Assembly: GCA_023376005.1 (NCBI GenBank) | Contig: CM042151.1 | Location: forward strand, 73,196,605 to 73,260,604 | Direction of reading: 5' to 3' | DNA length: 64,000 bases | Source: Doryteuthis pealeii | Taxonomy: Eukaryota > Mollusca > Cephalopoda > Myopsida > Loliginidae | Shown here: positions 22,556 to 33,791 of the stretch, piece after piece | Numbering within the stretch: the first letter of the stretch is position 1 | Layout of the letters: every line of letters starts with the position of its first letter | Notes under the pieces: generated by a model | Databases searched by the model: none | The model's input: the letters and a program-made list of their open reading frames with translations, nothing else | What the model was told of the DNA's origin: nothing | Translations under genes and position numbers: made by a program

Positions 22556-23395
22556 TATAAAAATTAACGAGAAAAATGGGGCGAGCAGAGAGAAAGGGCG
22601 GGTTATGACTTCAAGGTACGAGTTAACAACGATATGAAATGCAACAGGTTTTAATACAAATATGCACATTAGAATGATACAACAAAGAGTAGAAAGTTCA
22701 TAGTTTTGGTCGGACAAGCAGCCCGAGGTTTATAAGAGTTCTTTTAGAGTTAACAGCACCTGTTTGTGAGGTATAGCCGTATGTTATTATTTTAGTTCTC
22801 AGCTCTGCAAGGTCTTAGCCGTAGTCATTAGTTTAGTTTAGTTTGGGTAGTTTTTGGTTACAGCACCGTTCGAGGTAAGCTGTAATTAATTGGTTGTGGG
22901 TTTGTTTGGGTTGCAAAAAGTTTATTCCTACTAACAGTCTTTCGGCTGTATTGGTATCAAAGGGATGAAGCTTGTCCGAGGTTGCATTTATCTCGTCGGC
23001 TCCCTTAGTTGTTATCCTGGTGATTAAAGGTAATTGCTATCAGCCTTCATGGGTCAAAAGATAGCAATCTCTCAAAGTCCAGAAGCAGGTTATAGATGAA
23101 GTTCGTGTTGGGTATTATTCTATCCGTAGTCCTAGTTCCTAGAAAAAGAGGTGCATACGCACTTACCTTGTAGAAGAGTGGTGGGCCGAAGCCAGCAGTC
23201 GCCCTCAGAAGGGCCACAACTAAAAAGAGGAAGAATAGCCACGGTCATGGCTATTTATAAAGTTCATCACGTGGTTAATGTTAGGGATGGCTGCTGCTGC
23301 TGCTGCTGCTGCTGTGTGTCGGTGACATTCGACCCCTGCCCCCTAGGGGCACAAGTGCCGGTGTTGTATGAAGATAATAACATAAAATTTCAATA
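22556..23395 (-). mobile_element. Solo-LTR-like element, family 1, copy C
   Basis: 840 bp with exact CAAT duplications (22552-22555 and 23396-23399). The related, uninterrupted repeat at 49881-49890 shows the empty site with one CAAT. On the minus strand it has TTATAAATAG (23252-23261), the donor AAG|GTAAGT (about 23161-23170) and ATTAAAA (near 22649-22655). A run of eight CTG units (23289-23314) lies upstream of the TATA box. This is the best-supported insertion of the family because both sides and the empty site can be read. Confidence 0.75.
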
Positions 23396-23880
23396 CAATC
23401 AAACAAGACAAAAAATATTATGACACTTACGCAACACCATAAAATAACGGACGTAAACAAACCCATTTCCATTTCAAACAAAACTAATATATTTTTTTAT
23501 TTTTTTACATGCAAAAAACGGATTTTACTTGGTTAAAAGTTAAAACGAGTGAGTAAAATTTCAGTAATATTCAATAAATATGTATTTAAAGTAACGCCTT
23601 ACTTATTTCTACAAAGAAATGTTTATAAGTATTTTAAAACTATTCTTAAACCATTATTAAACACGATAAATCAAAATAAATTCGAGTTAACTTTTCCTAG
23701 AAATTTGGACGATTTTTAATGTATTAAAAATAAATTGCATATGTAATGATATTTTTCTTTTTTTTTTTTAATGATGGTCAGTATGTTACTACTTATCGAT
23801 TTAGACAAAGTTTGACCTTAAATAATTGAAATATGTTTCATTCGTTTTTAAAACTCTTAGCAGACGACAAAAAAGGGTAT

Positions 23881-24259
23881 ACCTAGAGTACGGCCATTTG
23901 CATTTATTCATCTAAAATGGCTTCTAAATTCTTCTGTCCCAGTTAGGAAGAAAAGAAACTGGAGCATGAATTGATAAAACCTAGACGTACTTACCCTTAT
24001 TATTATGGGCTGTAACATGGTCATCATTCAAAATAAAGCAGTTAGAGTCACTTTTATTAAAAAACATTCTATAAAACTGATTCACAATTATTTATTCTTG
24101 GTTATATTTTTGACAAAGATTCACCCAAATTCACTTAGCACAACAAGTCTAGATTTATTTGTTTGTTTTTATGAGATGAGACTTGATATGAATAATTTTA
24201 ATATTTTGGACTGTTGTCCTCATCATTATTGTGTATAAACAAAAAGTTTAAAAGTTTTT
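23881..24259. other. No recognised gene
   Basis: AT-rich spacer. One 77-codon frame (24005-24238) has no recognisable domain and lies next to a minisatellite, so I do not annotate it as a gene. Confidence 0.45.
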
Positions 24260-24261
24260 TT

Positions 24262-24600
24262 CAAATGCAATTTTATAGTAAAAATCATTGTCCAATGCAT
24301 TTTTATAGCTAAAACCATTTCCAATGCAATTTTATAATAAACCCCATTTCCAATGCATTTTTATAGTAAAAAACATTTTTAATGCATTTTTATAGTAAAA
24401 ATCATTGTCTAATGGATTTTTATAGTAAAAATTATTGTCCAATGCATTTTTATAGTAAAAATCATTTCCAATGCATTTTTAAAGTTAGAACCATTGTCCA
24501 ATGCATTTTTATAGTTAGAACCATTGTCCAATGCATTTTAATGGTAAAAATCATTTGTAATACATTTTTATAGTAAAAATCATTTGTAATTATACTTGTA
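24262..24600 (+). repeat. 28-31 bp minisatellite
   Basis: About 11 irregular copies of a unit containing CAATGCATTTTTATAGTAA followed by AATCATTGTC. Unit length varies around 28-31 bp and copies are diverged. Confidence 0.88.
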
Positions 24601-25229
24601 TGTATTTATGAGATGAGGTTCGACATGAATAATTTTGACATTTCAGGCAACCATAACCACTGGCCTTGTTGTAGTGTTGTTTTTTTTGTTGTTTTTTATG
24701 AACTAGTGGTAATGATGTTTTTCACTCCTAAACCACATTTGAACTTAAGTATTTAAGTTTTAATGTAATAAAATATATCAAATTAGACTAAAGAAACTAA
24801 ATAAGAACGAATATAAAATATTATACTTATTTTAATGTTATTTTAATTGATTTCTATATAAAACTATATGTATGATTGGTTTTAATATGTTTGAGAAAAA
24901 CATGATAGTTTTAGAAATCAGTAACAGTAAATAATTATTCATTAAACCCAGTTTTGTTAAAATCATTATTCCAACCATATACTATGTAAATCTTTATTTC
25001 TTAGAGATATATAACAAATGTTTTAGGATTTTAAAATATAATACGGGCAGTTTTGCAGCAAATCTAACTCAGCTAGACTTTAATAGGGACTAAGATTAAA
25101 TAATGACTTTTTCATAATCATTGAGAATATAACTTAAATAACTAAGGAAATAGTGACGTAGTTTCGGTTACAGACAGAGATTTACATAATCTCCATTATA
25201 ATAAGATTCTTGATTGGTACTCAATTTTT
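24601..25229. other. AT-rich spacer with a short MITE-like fragment
   Basis: No gene is seen. 25150-25205 contains GTGACGTAGTTTCGGTTACAG, cut here to its core TAGTTTCGGTTACAGAC. This also occurs at 32030-32085 and, inverted and twice, at 34265-34420. It appears to be a small dispersed repeat. Confidence 0.5.
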
Positions 25230-25610
25230 TTGTTAACTCAATTTTTTTATTTAAACACATTTTTAAACTCATTTTTCTATTCAACCCATAGATGGGGCCC
25301 TAACAGGTACTACCACTCCAGGTCAGTGGATCTGGGAGTATTGGGGATAAAGGGGTGCTCTACATTCCTCAGAGCTCCAGAATTTGAACTTCACCATCAA
25401 ATAGAGTTTAATGTCATACCCAGGACAATAAGACCCTCAGCCATTGCCTTCTGGCAGAAATATGATAAAAAGGGTTGGGCTTGCCATAAGGGCAATAGGC
25501 TTGGGACAATCATATAGGCGCTAAGGCTTGACATGACCAGCCAATTGATCAGAAGGGACCTCTCCAACCGCCTGTCTAGCCTAAGTAAAGGCCAAAGTGA
25601 AGTAGGAGCT
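25230..25610 (+). repeat. RepA retroposon copy
   Basis: Matches the full-length RepA unit at 39571-40134 in its middle and 3-prime part, for example CCCATAGATGGG, GGTACTACCACTCC and AAAAAGGGTTGGG. It is 5-prime truncated. A small minus-strand fragment of the same family lies at 25770-25845. Confidence 0.75.
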
Positions 25611-25839
25611 GCTTCTCTTTGTGTCTATATAAACATAGGTATGTACAAAAACCAGAGTTAGGGGGAGATAAGTCATGTTTTCTTTTGAAAAAAAAGAGCT
25701 CTCAACTGATCATGTCATCCATATTTCCCACTTGCATCAATCACGCAACAAGGTCTTGGGAGTGTGGAGTACCCGTTCCAGGTCCATTCTGACCCAGAGT
25801 GGTCGTACCTGTTAGTATCCCATCTATAAAGCAATTCAC

Positions 25840-26020
25840 AATATATCAGTATACCAACTAGTATGTAGGTTATTTAATGCCAACTCTTTATAATATATAT
25901 AAAATATACAATATAATATAACAACAAATGATATAACATAATATCTAACATAACATAATATGATATATATATATAACATATACAATATATAGCAATAACA
26001 TAATCTTTAGAGATCATTAC
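25840..26020. repeat. AT-rich low-complexity tract
   Basis: A run of ATATAA-type sequence with no gene. Confidence 0.7.
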
Positions 26021-26026
26021 CGTCTC

Positions 26027-26368
26027 TCACAATTCTACAACCCCACCATCAGAACCTTTCCTCTCATGAGCCCTTAAGTGACACATCAATCCTGCTGCAG
26101 ATCCACAAAGTTTAATGCAAATATAACATAGAAAAGATGTCCTTCCCATTGTATCAGATGATAAAATTTTATGCTTATGCACCACCATATGTCTCTTAAG
26201 ACCAGAAGCTGACTTACAGACTTTGTTATAGATTGCGCAAGACACATTGTTTGTTTTTGGAGTTTGCATGAATTGTCTCTGATGAAATTTCCTATGATTG
26301 ACACATCCAGCCTTAAAAAGCAGAATCCAACCACGTTTGACATTTCCAACCCTCAGTGTTCTCACCAA
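26027..26368 (-). pseudogene. Fragment of LINE-type ORF end with two finger motifs
   Basis: The 113-residue frame holds CKSASGLKRHMVVH (residues about 50-63) and then CYICIKLCGSAAGLMCHLRAH (81-101). Fingers with a C-x-SAAGL-x2-H-x3-H pattern, repeated near a protein end, are typical of the C-terminal part of some non-LTR retrotransposon polyproteins. The first finger has lost a cysteine. No reverse transcriptase adjoins it, so it is probably a 5-prime-truncated insertion. A small finger protein is less likely. Confidence 0.55.
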
Positions 26369-26387
26369 TATTACAGGTGTATCCTAC

Positions 26388-26426
26388 CTACTTACCTACC
26401 TACCTACATACATACATACATACATA
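26388..26426 (+). repeat. (TACC)n/(TACA)n microsatellite
   Basis: Four-base tandem repeat of TACC then TACA. Confidence 0.85.
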
Positions 26427-26460
26427 GACTTTTCTCTGAAAACTATTCTTTTCTTCCTTC

Positions 26461-27328
26461 TGTAATAAACAGGGTTAGTATGAAGTGTATGGTGATGAGG
26501 AAAAGAACAAACACAGATTTAAGTTTCAAAATTGTATTGGAAAAAGGAACATGAAAAGCGAGGAAAAGATAGAAATGAATTTAAAGGATATTTTCGGTGA
26601 TAGTTGTAAAGTGAATAATAAAGTCAGTAAAAATGTCAGGATGGCCGAGTCAGTTGTAGTGGGATGGCGATGTAGGCAGATGAACCAGTGGTAGCGGTTA
26701 GGTGTTGATTAGGTGGGCAGAGTCTTGTGTTTTTTAGTAGTCGTTAGCGGTTGGTATCGTGTACCAGTCGGCGTAGTCTTGTTGTTGTAGGAGGTTGGTG
26801 ATGTAGGCAGAATTTTGTGTTTTGGTATTCTGAATTCGATAGCGGGTTGTATTGTGTATGATAGTTGGCGTAGTCTTGTTGTAGGAAGTTCGCCCCTTTA
26901 ATTTGCCGGTCGGTCAGAGTAGGGGTAGAGGTAGGTGAGGATGTAAGTCGGCCGCCTGTGATGTGCTCCGCTGCTGTCGCTGGTAATGTCCCTTTTGTCG
27001 GTTCTTCAAAGTCGATTTATATAGGCCTGTGTGATCCGGAGACGCGTTTTCGATTGGACAAAAATGTGAGATTATTTACAAAATTATTTTCTTTAATGTT
27101 TAGGAATTTTAGTTTTCCAACCGGAAGTTCAATTTGGAGCCTATGCGTAAAAACGTGTTAATTTGGTCACTTCTTTTTAGGCTACCGTTGAGTTCACTTC
27201 CGTTTTGGCGTCAGCAACTTATGTTTTGTTTTGTTGGCGAGTGTGTGTATCTTTTTTATTGTGGTGTGTGTGCGAACTGAATTGCTGAATTAGTGAATCG
27301 GGAGATATCTATATTTGCTTATGTAACA
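26461..27328 (-). mobile_element. Solo LTR, family 2, copy E
   Basis: 868 bp beginning TGTAATAAAC and ending TTATGTAACA, with exact CTTC duplications (26457-26460 and 27329-27332). On the minus strand it has a TATA box (CCTATATAAATCG near 27013-27026). It shares GCCTATGCG, the segment around AGTGACCAA and AGTGAACTCAACGGTA (minus-strand reading) with copy D at 12914-13707. The plus-strand body is GT-rich (26640-26950). No adjoining coding region or partner LTR. Confidence 0.68.
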
Positions 27329-27332
27329 CTTC

Positions 27333-27830
27333 CCACCACCTCCAATGTCCAACCTGAAAATGACCTCTGACTAATATGTGGAACTGTCAACTCTTAACTG
27401 ACTATATCACCAATTCTCGAATGATCTTATCACCAACTCTCAACTTGAGTTTTGGAATTCTCACTACCTGTTTTTGGAATTCTTGTTATCTCTTTCCATC
27501 TCTTCAACCAGACAAGCTGCACTTCTCATGTTAATTTGGAAAAGCCATATCTTTTATTTTTTTCTATTTTTTTAAACCAAAGGTTTGTATGAAATACATT
27601 TAATAATTATCTGAAGCTAACCACACAAAATACTTTGAACTCTTTACCCCTCTTCCTGTTATTCTTTCTTATATGTTACATTGATATATGAATTTTATCA
27701 CAATAATACATAATGTTTATTGCATCTATTGACTTCAGTTTTGTTTTTGTTGTTTTATTTCATTGTTTTAGGTTATTTTGCTATCTGCCTGGTTAAAACT
27801 AATGCCAATCTCTTTGCAGAAACGAGAAGG
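27333..27830. other. No recognised gene
   Basis: AT-rich spacer with short local direct repeats (TTTTGGAATTCT, near 27433-27481). No domain was found. Confidence 0.45.
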
Positions 27831-27831
27831 C

Positions 27832-28388
27832 AGAATAATTGGACCAAGTATTCAATAGGCACCCCAATTCATCAACTTAATGAAAGGTTCATATTCTAAC
27901 TCATCACTGCTAACTTCCACTTTCAAATATTTGAAAATAAACATACAGATGATTTTTTGAACTTATATTGTATCTGACAAAAACAAATTTTGTTTCTGAA
28001 CAGCATCCTTTTATCTAAATAAGCATAAAAAATATTTTGTAATTAAAAACTTTATTTTTAATTAAATAAACATAATTGCATTTCTCTTCTGATTAAGTAA
28101 AAACTATTTTAGTATAAAAAATTATTTTATCTTTTTTTAATTCATCGTAAGTGTTGAAAATATTCATAAACTTCTGATTAAAAAGTATTTATTTTTGCTA
28201 TTGAATTTTAATTTGATTACGTGTACCAACCATCTATTTATTTAATTTATCGTTAGTTCAACACCTCCATAAACTTCTGATTAAAATCATTTGTTTACAA
28301 TAATTTGGAAGTGGAAGTTACAAGTGACGAGTTAAAATGTAAACCTTTCACTAAGTTGATGATTTGAATACTTGGTCCGAATAATTAT
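27832..28388. mobile_element. Fold-back MITE-like element
   Basis: Arms of about 95 bp (27832-27928 and 28295-28388) are inverted copies that share GGACCAAGTATTCAA, CATCAACTTA and TAACTTCCACTT. The interior is AT-rich and repeats ATAAACTTCTGATTAAAA. There is no coding capacity. Confidence 0.65.
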
Positions 28389-28806
28389 ACTGTGAAGCCA
28401 AAAAACATTGATGTTTACTGTACCACCCAACCTCTGCAAATGCTGTGAATAAATGGTAGACGATATTGGTTATCTTTACTAGGAAAGATGGTTTTAGGTA
28501 TTCAACTAATGCAAGTAGTGTAGAGTAGATTGGAATAACGGTAAAACACTGAGAATTTGACTGACAAAGTGTCAAATCACATAGGCTTAGAGGATCGCGT
28601 GACAAGGTGATGTAGTGAGATTAAAGTTAGAAATTAGTGGAGCTGAGGCCAGCGGCTTTTTCATTTCTTTTTTTACTGGGTGGGGATAGACGTATTTGTC
28701 AGTCTCAGCTCCCCACGTGTGAGCAGGTTAAGAATGTATCAGGGAAATTAAAGTGTGTACATACGAAAATGTTCATGTTATTTACTGATTAAAGAACAGA
28801 AAATGG

Positions 28807-28807
<1 letters not shown>

Positions 28808-28855
<48 letters not shown>

Positions 28856-28896
28856 GAGGAGAGGGGAGGGGGGAGGGGGAGGGGGAGAGAGAGAGA
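28808..28896 (+). repeat. (GA)n and GGGGA-rich purine tract
   Basis: A GA repeat of about 20 units followed by G-rich purines. The proline/leucine/serine-rich frames opposite it are translation of the repeat. Confidence 0.9.
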
Positions 28897-28899
28897 CCC

Positions 28900-30440
28900 T
28901 CAGCTGATACCTGGTCCGATCCAAGAAGAAACCCCGATAAGACCGGATACGAAGAACAGACACAGATGGAAGGTGGTGAGAAATCGAAACCTGATAGAGA
29001 CTGCAGTAATTAAAACAAAAAACAAATAAAGGAAAAAAAGTTTCTTGTAGCCTTTGGAGAGGCAAAGAAATTGTTTGGCTTCTCCCTCTGATGCTTCATA
29101 GTCACTCATACAAATTACAGTTTGTTGCAAGTTAATTCACATAATGGTTTGTATCTACTCTGGAACCACTCTTTCCTCAAGGCTTACTCTTATTACATTA
29201 CTATCCACCTTGCTGCTCTTCAAATAAGGTAATGGAATTATTTAACTAGTGTGGCTAGAAGGTGGCCTCCAGCCATAACCTGATGGATTCATTTGAAATT
29301 TGCCAGAAAATTGCTAACATTGCAAAAATTGCTAATGTTGTAAGAGATGCAGTTACTTTAATAACATCAATAGTTATCTGCAATAAGTTTATTTTTGTTG
29401 CTTTATTAGTTCTTCAATTATTTATTTTGTTATCTGTATATTTTTTGTTTCTTTATAACAAAAGAGTACCAGTGGTAGTGTTTATTTTACCTTTGTGACA
29501 CCACACATCAGTGCAATTGTGTGTATACAGGTGTGTGTGTGTATATGGTTGCATAGTTAGATATTAAATACATAAGTAGTAAGTCCAGCTAGATATGTGT
29601 ATAAATATGTGTGTGTGTGTAGACTGGAGATGGTGGATCCTGTGTGTATATATATATGTACATATGTGTATATATTTATATGTGTATATATGTATGGATA
29701 TGTGTATGTGTGTAATAAGCATGCCATAGAAGGTTTGGCTTTTGTTGGTCAAAGATTATAAAAGTAATAAAGAGAAATCCTATAGAGAAAAGTTAAGCAT
29801 TGTGATAACTCCCCAAGATAGAGACTAGAAGTCTGGGCTTTTGGACAGATTTGGTGTTAGCTAGAGTCCAGACCAACAATAAAATTTGACCCAATTAGAA
29901 CAAAGGATTTTGAAATCTCGTATGGAATCTCTAAAAATGAGAGTTGAGATGAGATTTGAGAGAATCCTGGGAAATTTAAAAATGAGTTAGGCAGTTGAGA
30001 TCTTGGGGCCCAAGGAGACAGATTACCCTTAGACTTGTCCAGTAGAAGTGAACTTTAGCATAAGTTTTTAAAGGAACAGGGATGGGTGTTTCACCCACTC
30101 CCACCTTGACAATACAGAATAGAAGTTGAAATAGTAACAGCTGGGAATGACTGGACGAAGTAATGCAAGTACCATGTAGCTATCTGACCATTTTTATGTT
30201 CACCTGACTCAGTTTTGTTTTTGTTCCTCTTTTTCTCTTTGTAATATTTCATTGTTCACCTTTTGGCGGGTGGCCCCCAGGAGCATTTGTCGCGGACACA
30301 ACGGGTCCTGAGTATAGCAGACGACACAGATGAATCATGGCTAGTGAGATGGAAGTGCAGTAAAATGCAGGAGTACTGCAGAATGGATGTGCAATAGCCC
30401 CCGGCCTGCTGATGGTGTTATACCTTAGAATGATAGAGTA
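28900..30440. other. No recognised gene; GT/TA microsatellites
   Basis: A GT/TA-rich tract runs from 29519 to 29715. A 78-codon frame (29262-29498) encodes a hydrophobic C-terminal half that could be a membrane segment, but nothing identifies it. I found no other repeat partner. Confidence 0.4.
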
Positions 30441-30445
30441 TCTAA

Positions 30446-30545
30446 CCCTAACCCTTAACAAACAACCGGATTTTGATGGTGTAAATGTAAAACATGTCCT
30501 TTCTTAATCAAAATCAAAAAGGGGTGCCTAAAGGTAATATGGTCC
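30446..30545. mobile_element. Half copy of the telomere-motif MITE
   Basis: It contains CTAACCCTAACCC, ACAAACAACCGG and GGTGTAAATG, and ends GGTAATATGGTCC. This is the right half of the family seen at 45123-45337 and 62953-63170. The left arm is missing. Confidence 0.65.
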
Positions 30546-31908
30546 CAAAATATTATAATTCAGAAATCTTTCCTTTCATACTCTTTCCATTTTATTTATT
30601 TGACCTTAGAATATCTAGGATTAAAGCACAATTGTAAATCTTAGTTTATCTTTAGTCCTAACAAATGGGGAAAAAAAACTCTGTGACTCCAGTTCATCAA
30701 ATTCTTGTCGCAGTTTGTAAATTCTGTTTGTTGCATACATACTGGGATAGGTGTCCTTTACATTGGTATTATTGGATGGGGCCCATATTGATAAATACAT
30801 GGAAGTATTCTGTTTTACCATTATATCAGTTTGAGTCAGTGTTGTAAAAAATAAACCTAAGGTAGATTGGTTGTCTCACTTGGTGAATGGGCCTTTTTTA
30901 AACCAACCAATCACAGGGCTGCAAACTTTAGCGGCAAAATTGAAGATAAGAATTCTTCCCCTTTGGTACCAGCATCTCTTGGGGGTCTGACATGAAAAAT
31001 GCTCTCTAATTCAGCAGATATGTCACTCCATAATTCAGCAGATATAAGAAAAGGGCCATTGTGTGATAACATACCAACTTTACAAGGACTCAGTAAAGTG
31101 GAATTGCATTCATTATATGTATATAATTAAGATTTCCCACAGACAATACTATCATTTGCAACCAATTTAACACTCTACTTTGGCCCTTACTTAGGCTAGA
31201 CAGTCGGAGAGGCCCCGTCTGATCAATTGGATGGTCAAGTTAAACCCTAGCACCTATATGAATGTCACAAACTGATTTTCCTTATGGCAAATAAAGATAT
31301 AGACTAAGACAGTGGAAGTTTATTTTGTTTTACGACAGACGACACTCCTTTTTTTTTAGAAATGCACTCAATTTTACAGTATTCTACAAAATCTTCTTAA
31401 AATTAAACGAATATTTTAATTCTAGTGTAAAAAATGTTGTTTTTTAAAATTTTATCCCGATCTTATTGACGTCAAAAAGGATGTAAAAGTTTTTGCCACT
31501 CTATTTCGTAAAAAAAATGTAAACAGACTTTTGAAATCGTATATGTTTTTAATAAAATGCACAACAATTGATTTTCTGTCAAAATTCAAATAGATATCTT
31601 TTTTTTTTCTAATAAAATTAACACTGCGGCTTTCAGTGTTATCTTCCACCTGCAACTTTTGCCCTTTTCCCATTGCTACAGGGCTTGGGGTTGTCGGTGG
31701 ATGCAAACATATCCTTTGACCTGTGCAATGGAGTTTTTAGGTGAAGTGCAGTGTGTGCTGAACTGGCCTCATCCTTTACACCTGGGATTCAATCTGCCAT
31801 GGTCTAACAAGCTGGGATGGGGGACAGCAAAGTTCTTGGTTCAAAGCTTTTACATCAGAGTGTCCTTCTTCTAGCCTCTGGCTCAAAAAATTTCCTTTAA
31901 GGCAAGAA

Positions 31909-31950
<42 letters not shown>

Positions 31951-32330
31951 AGGACCTACATATTAAAATTAATTCAAACAGGGTTGGTCTTTATTCTATA
32001 TTCAGCGACTTTAGATGCTCTGACGTAGGTAGTGACGTAGTTTCGGTTACAGACAAATTGAGACCACATATCCATTATTAATAGATTTAGTTTTGACATC
32101 TATATTGATTGATTTAAATTTGTCAATTGTTTTCAAACAATCTATTTTATCAAAAATGTGCTAGAAGGTAGTGGCTGGGTACGACATTAAAAATTGGTTT
32201 TAAAAAAGTTGAGTATCCATGAAGAATGAATTTAAAAAAATTGTCTTCGGCATAAAATAACCCAACAAGGGTTGACATGCCTTAAAATTCAACCAGCCAG
32301 ATCAACATGAGACAGAATGTGTTAGGCAGT
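30546..32330. other. No recognised gene; RepA fragment and TA tract
   Basis: A minus-strand RepA fragment lies at 31180-31260. A (TA)n tract runs 31914-31946. 32030-32085 is a copy of the TAGTTTCGGTTACAG repeat. Short frames have no domain. Confidence 0.45.
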
Positions 32331-32760
32331 GTTTGGTTTTATGGCATGACTGCCCTAATTGGTTTGGTTTGTTTGTTTTGTTTTACGGCATATCAACCTC
32401 AGTGGGTCATTTAATGCAGACAAAGTTTTGAAATATTCATTCTTAATGAATACTCAATTTGTTAAATACATTTTTCTATTTAACCCATAGATGGGACCCT
32501 AACAGGTATTACTACTCTGAGTCAGAGTGGACCAGGGAGCAATGGTGATGATGGAGTACTCCACATTCCCCAAAACTGGAACCTCACCATCAGAGTTTAA
32601 CGTCATTCCCAGAACATGTACACCCACAGCCATCGCCTTCTAGCACCCATATGATAAAAAGAGTTGGGGCTTGCAATAAGGGCAATAGGGTTGGGACAAT
32701 CATATAGTTGCTAGGGCTTGACATGACCTGCTGATTGATTGGAGGGTCTGCCCTTGTGGG
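32331..32760 (+). repeat. RepA retroposon copy
   Basis: It covers the 5-prime GTTTTACGGCATATC region through AGGGTTGGGACAATCATAT. It is diverged and lacks the last 150 bp of the full unit. Confidence 0.75.
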
Positions 32761-33470
32761 TTATTTTAAGCCAAAGATAAAATCATTAAATCACAGTCTC
32801 TAATATACAATACAAAAATGTATCTTTACAATCATTTTAAATGTAAACACTTCATATTTAGTTGCAATATCAATGGTTGCTTGGCTGGTTGGTCGTCTTT
32901 TATGGTGTAGTGACTGTCTTCACTTGTTGGGATGTTGTTGAGTAGAAAATGGTTATCTTCCCTTGCAGCCAGGGCTTGTCACTTGATGGTATTACTACCT
33001 GGCCATTTAGCCCTGGTAGCTCTCTCCTTCTCTTTCATCTGGCATCTACAATGATGTACTAGACAGGTTGTGTCTCTATCCATTAAGGCTTGGGAGGGGG
33101 CCTTGCAATCGAAGATACACTGTATTTTTTTCAGCCTGAAATAATTCCTTTATATCTGTATAAATTAATTTTATTCATTGTTCCTCAAAGTTTTAACATT
33201 ACTATTTAATTAATATTTGCAGTCATAGATGTTTTTTTTTAATGTTTGGAAGACAATTGATAGCTTATTTACCACAAATTGCTTGTCATATTTCATATTT
33301 TTCTAAGTTCAGTTTGTAATATCAGGTGTAATAGTTGTGAGGCAAAAAGGAGGTAATGATACCCCCACCCCCCAAAAAATGTCAGTACTGCCAATCCTCG
33401 GACCTGAATATACAACTCTTTTACACAGTCCACAAGTCATGAGCACTCAACTAAGGAAATCTCAGTGTTA
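32761..33470. other. No recognised gene
   Basis: AT-rich sequence with a short GGTTGG-rich stretch (32880-32960). Nothing else is supported. Confidence 0.4.
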
Positions 33471-33481
33471 CATGACTGCCT

Positions 33482-33781
33482 CGCATTATATGAAGCGCGT
33501 GGTGTAATGGTTAAAGTCATGGGAAATGGACTCATCGCCCAGAGTTCAAATCCTGGACGTGATAATTGCATTTCACTTAGCGCTAATACCCTTGGGAAAG
33601 GTATGAATCCTACTCTCACTCCAGCTATGGGCAAATAGTAGGGCAGACTGGGCTCTTTAACCTTGGTTAGGCAACCAGTCTGCAAGAAGGAAAAATTCTG
33701 AATTCAAACCTGTTGAACTCCACTTAAGAAATTGACCTTGTGTCACATCCTGCTCGTGCGGAGGGGTTGGTAAATATATAT
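33482..33781 (+). mobile_element. tRNA-derived SINE (SINE-A)
   Basis: It has RNA polymerase III promoter boxes: an A-box-like TGGTGTAATGG (33500-33510) and a B-box-like AGTTCAAATCC (33542-33552), about 40 bp apart as in tRNA genes. A unique body follows. The flanks share ATGACTGCCT (33472-33481 and 33782-33791), a likely target duplication. A 5-prime-truncated relative is at 42923-43180, sharing AGGCAACCAGTC and GTCACATCCTGCT. The tRNA-like part lacks a full cloverleaf. Confidence 0.72.
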
Positions 33782-33791
33782 ATGACTGCCT

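Larger units (their letters stand above)
20300..23880. repeat. Fold-back repeat unit with tail, interrupted twice (copy 1)
   Basis: The left arm (20320-20530) contains TTTACCAAAAATCAGG and GTCACTTAATTTTGACC. The inverted arm is at 21040-21240 and 22452-22540. The unit then continues into a tail (23400-23880) that matches 49890-50390 closely. Two later insertions split it: a 1.2-kb TIR element (21245-22443) and solo-LTR copy C (22556-23395). No coding sequence was recognised, so it is non-autonomous. Confidence 0.7.

Noticed and set aside
24262..24600. CRISPR-like array
   Set aside because: The repeats are directly adjacent and diverged with no unique spacers; it is a minisatellite in eukaryotic DNA.
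28778..29065. Proline/serine/leucine-rich minus-strand protein
   Set aside because: Its distinctive part is the translated GA/GGGGA purine tract.
29262..29498. A 78-codon frame with a hydrophobic C-terminal half
   Set aside because: A membrane segment is conceivable, but AT-rich DNA often yields such peptides and no family resemblance is visible.
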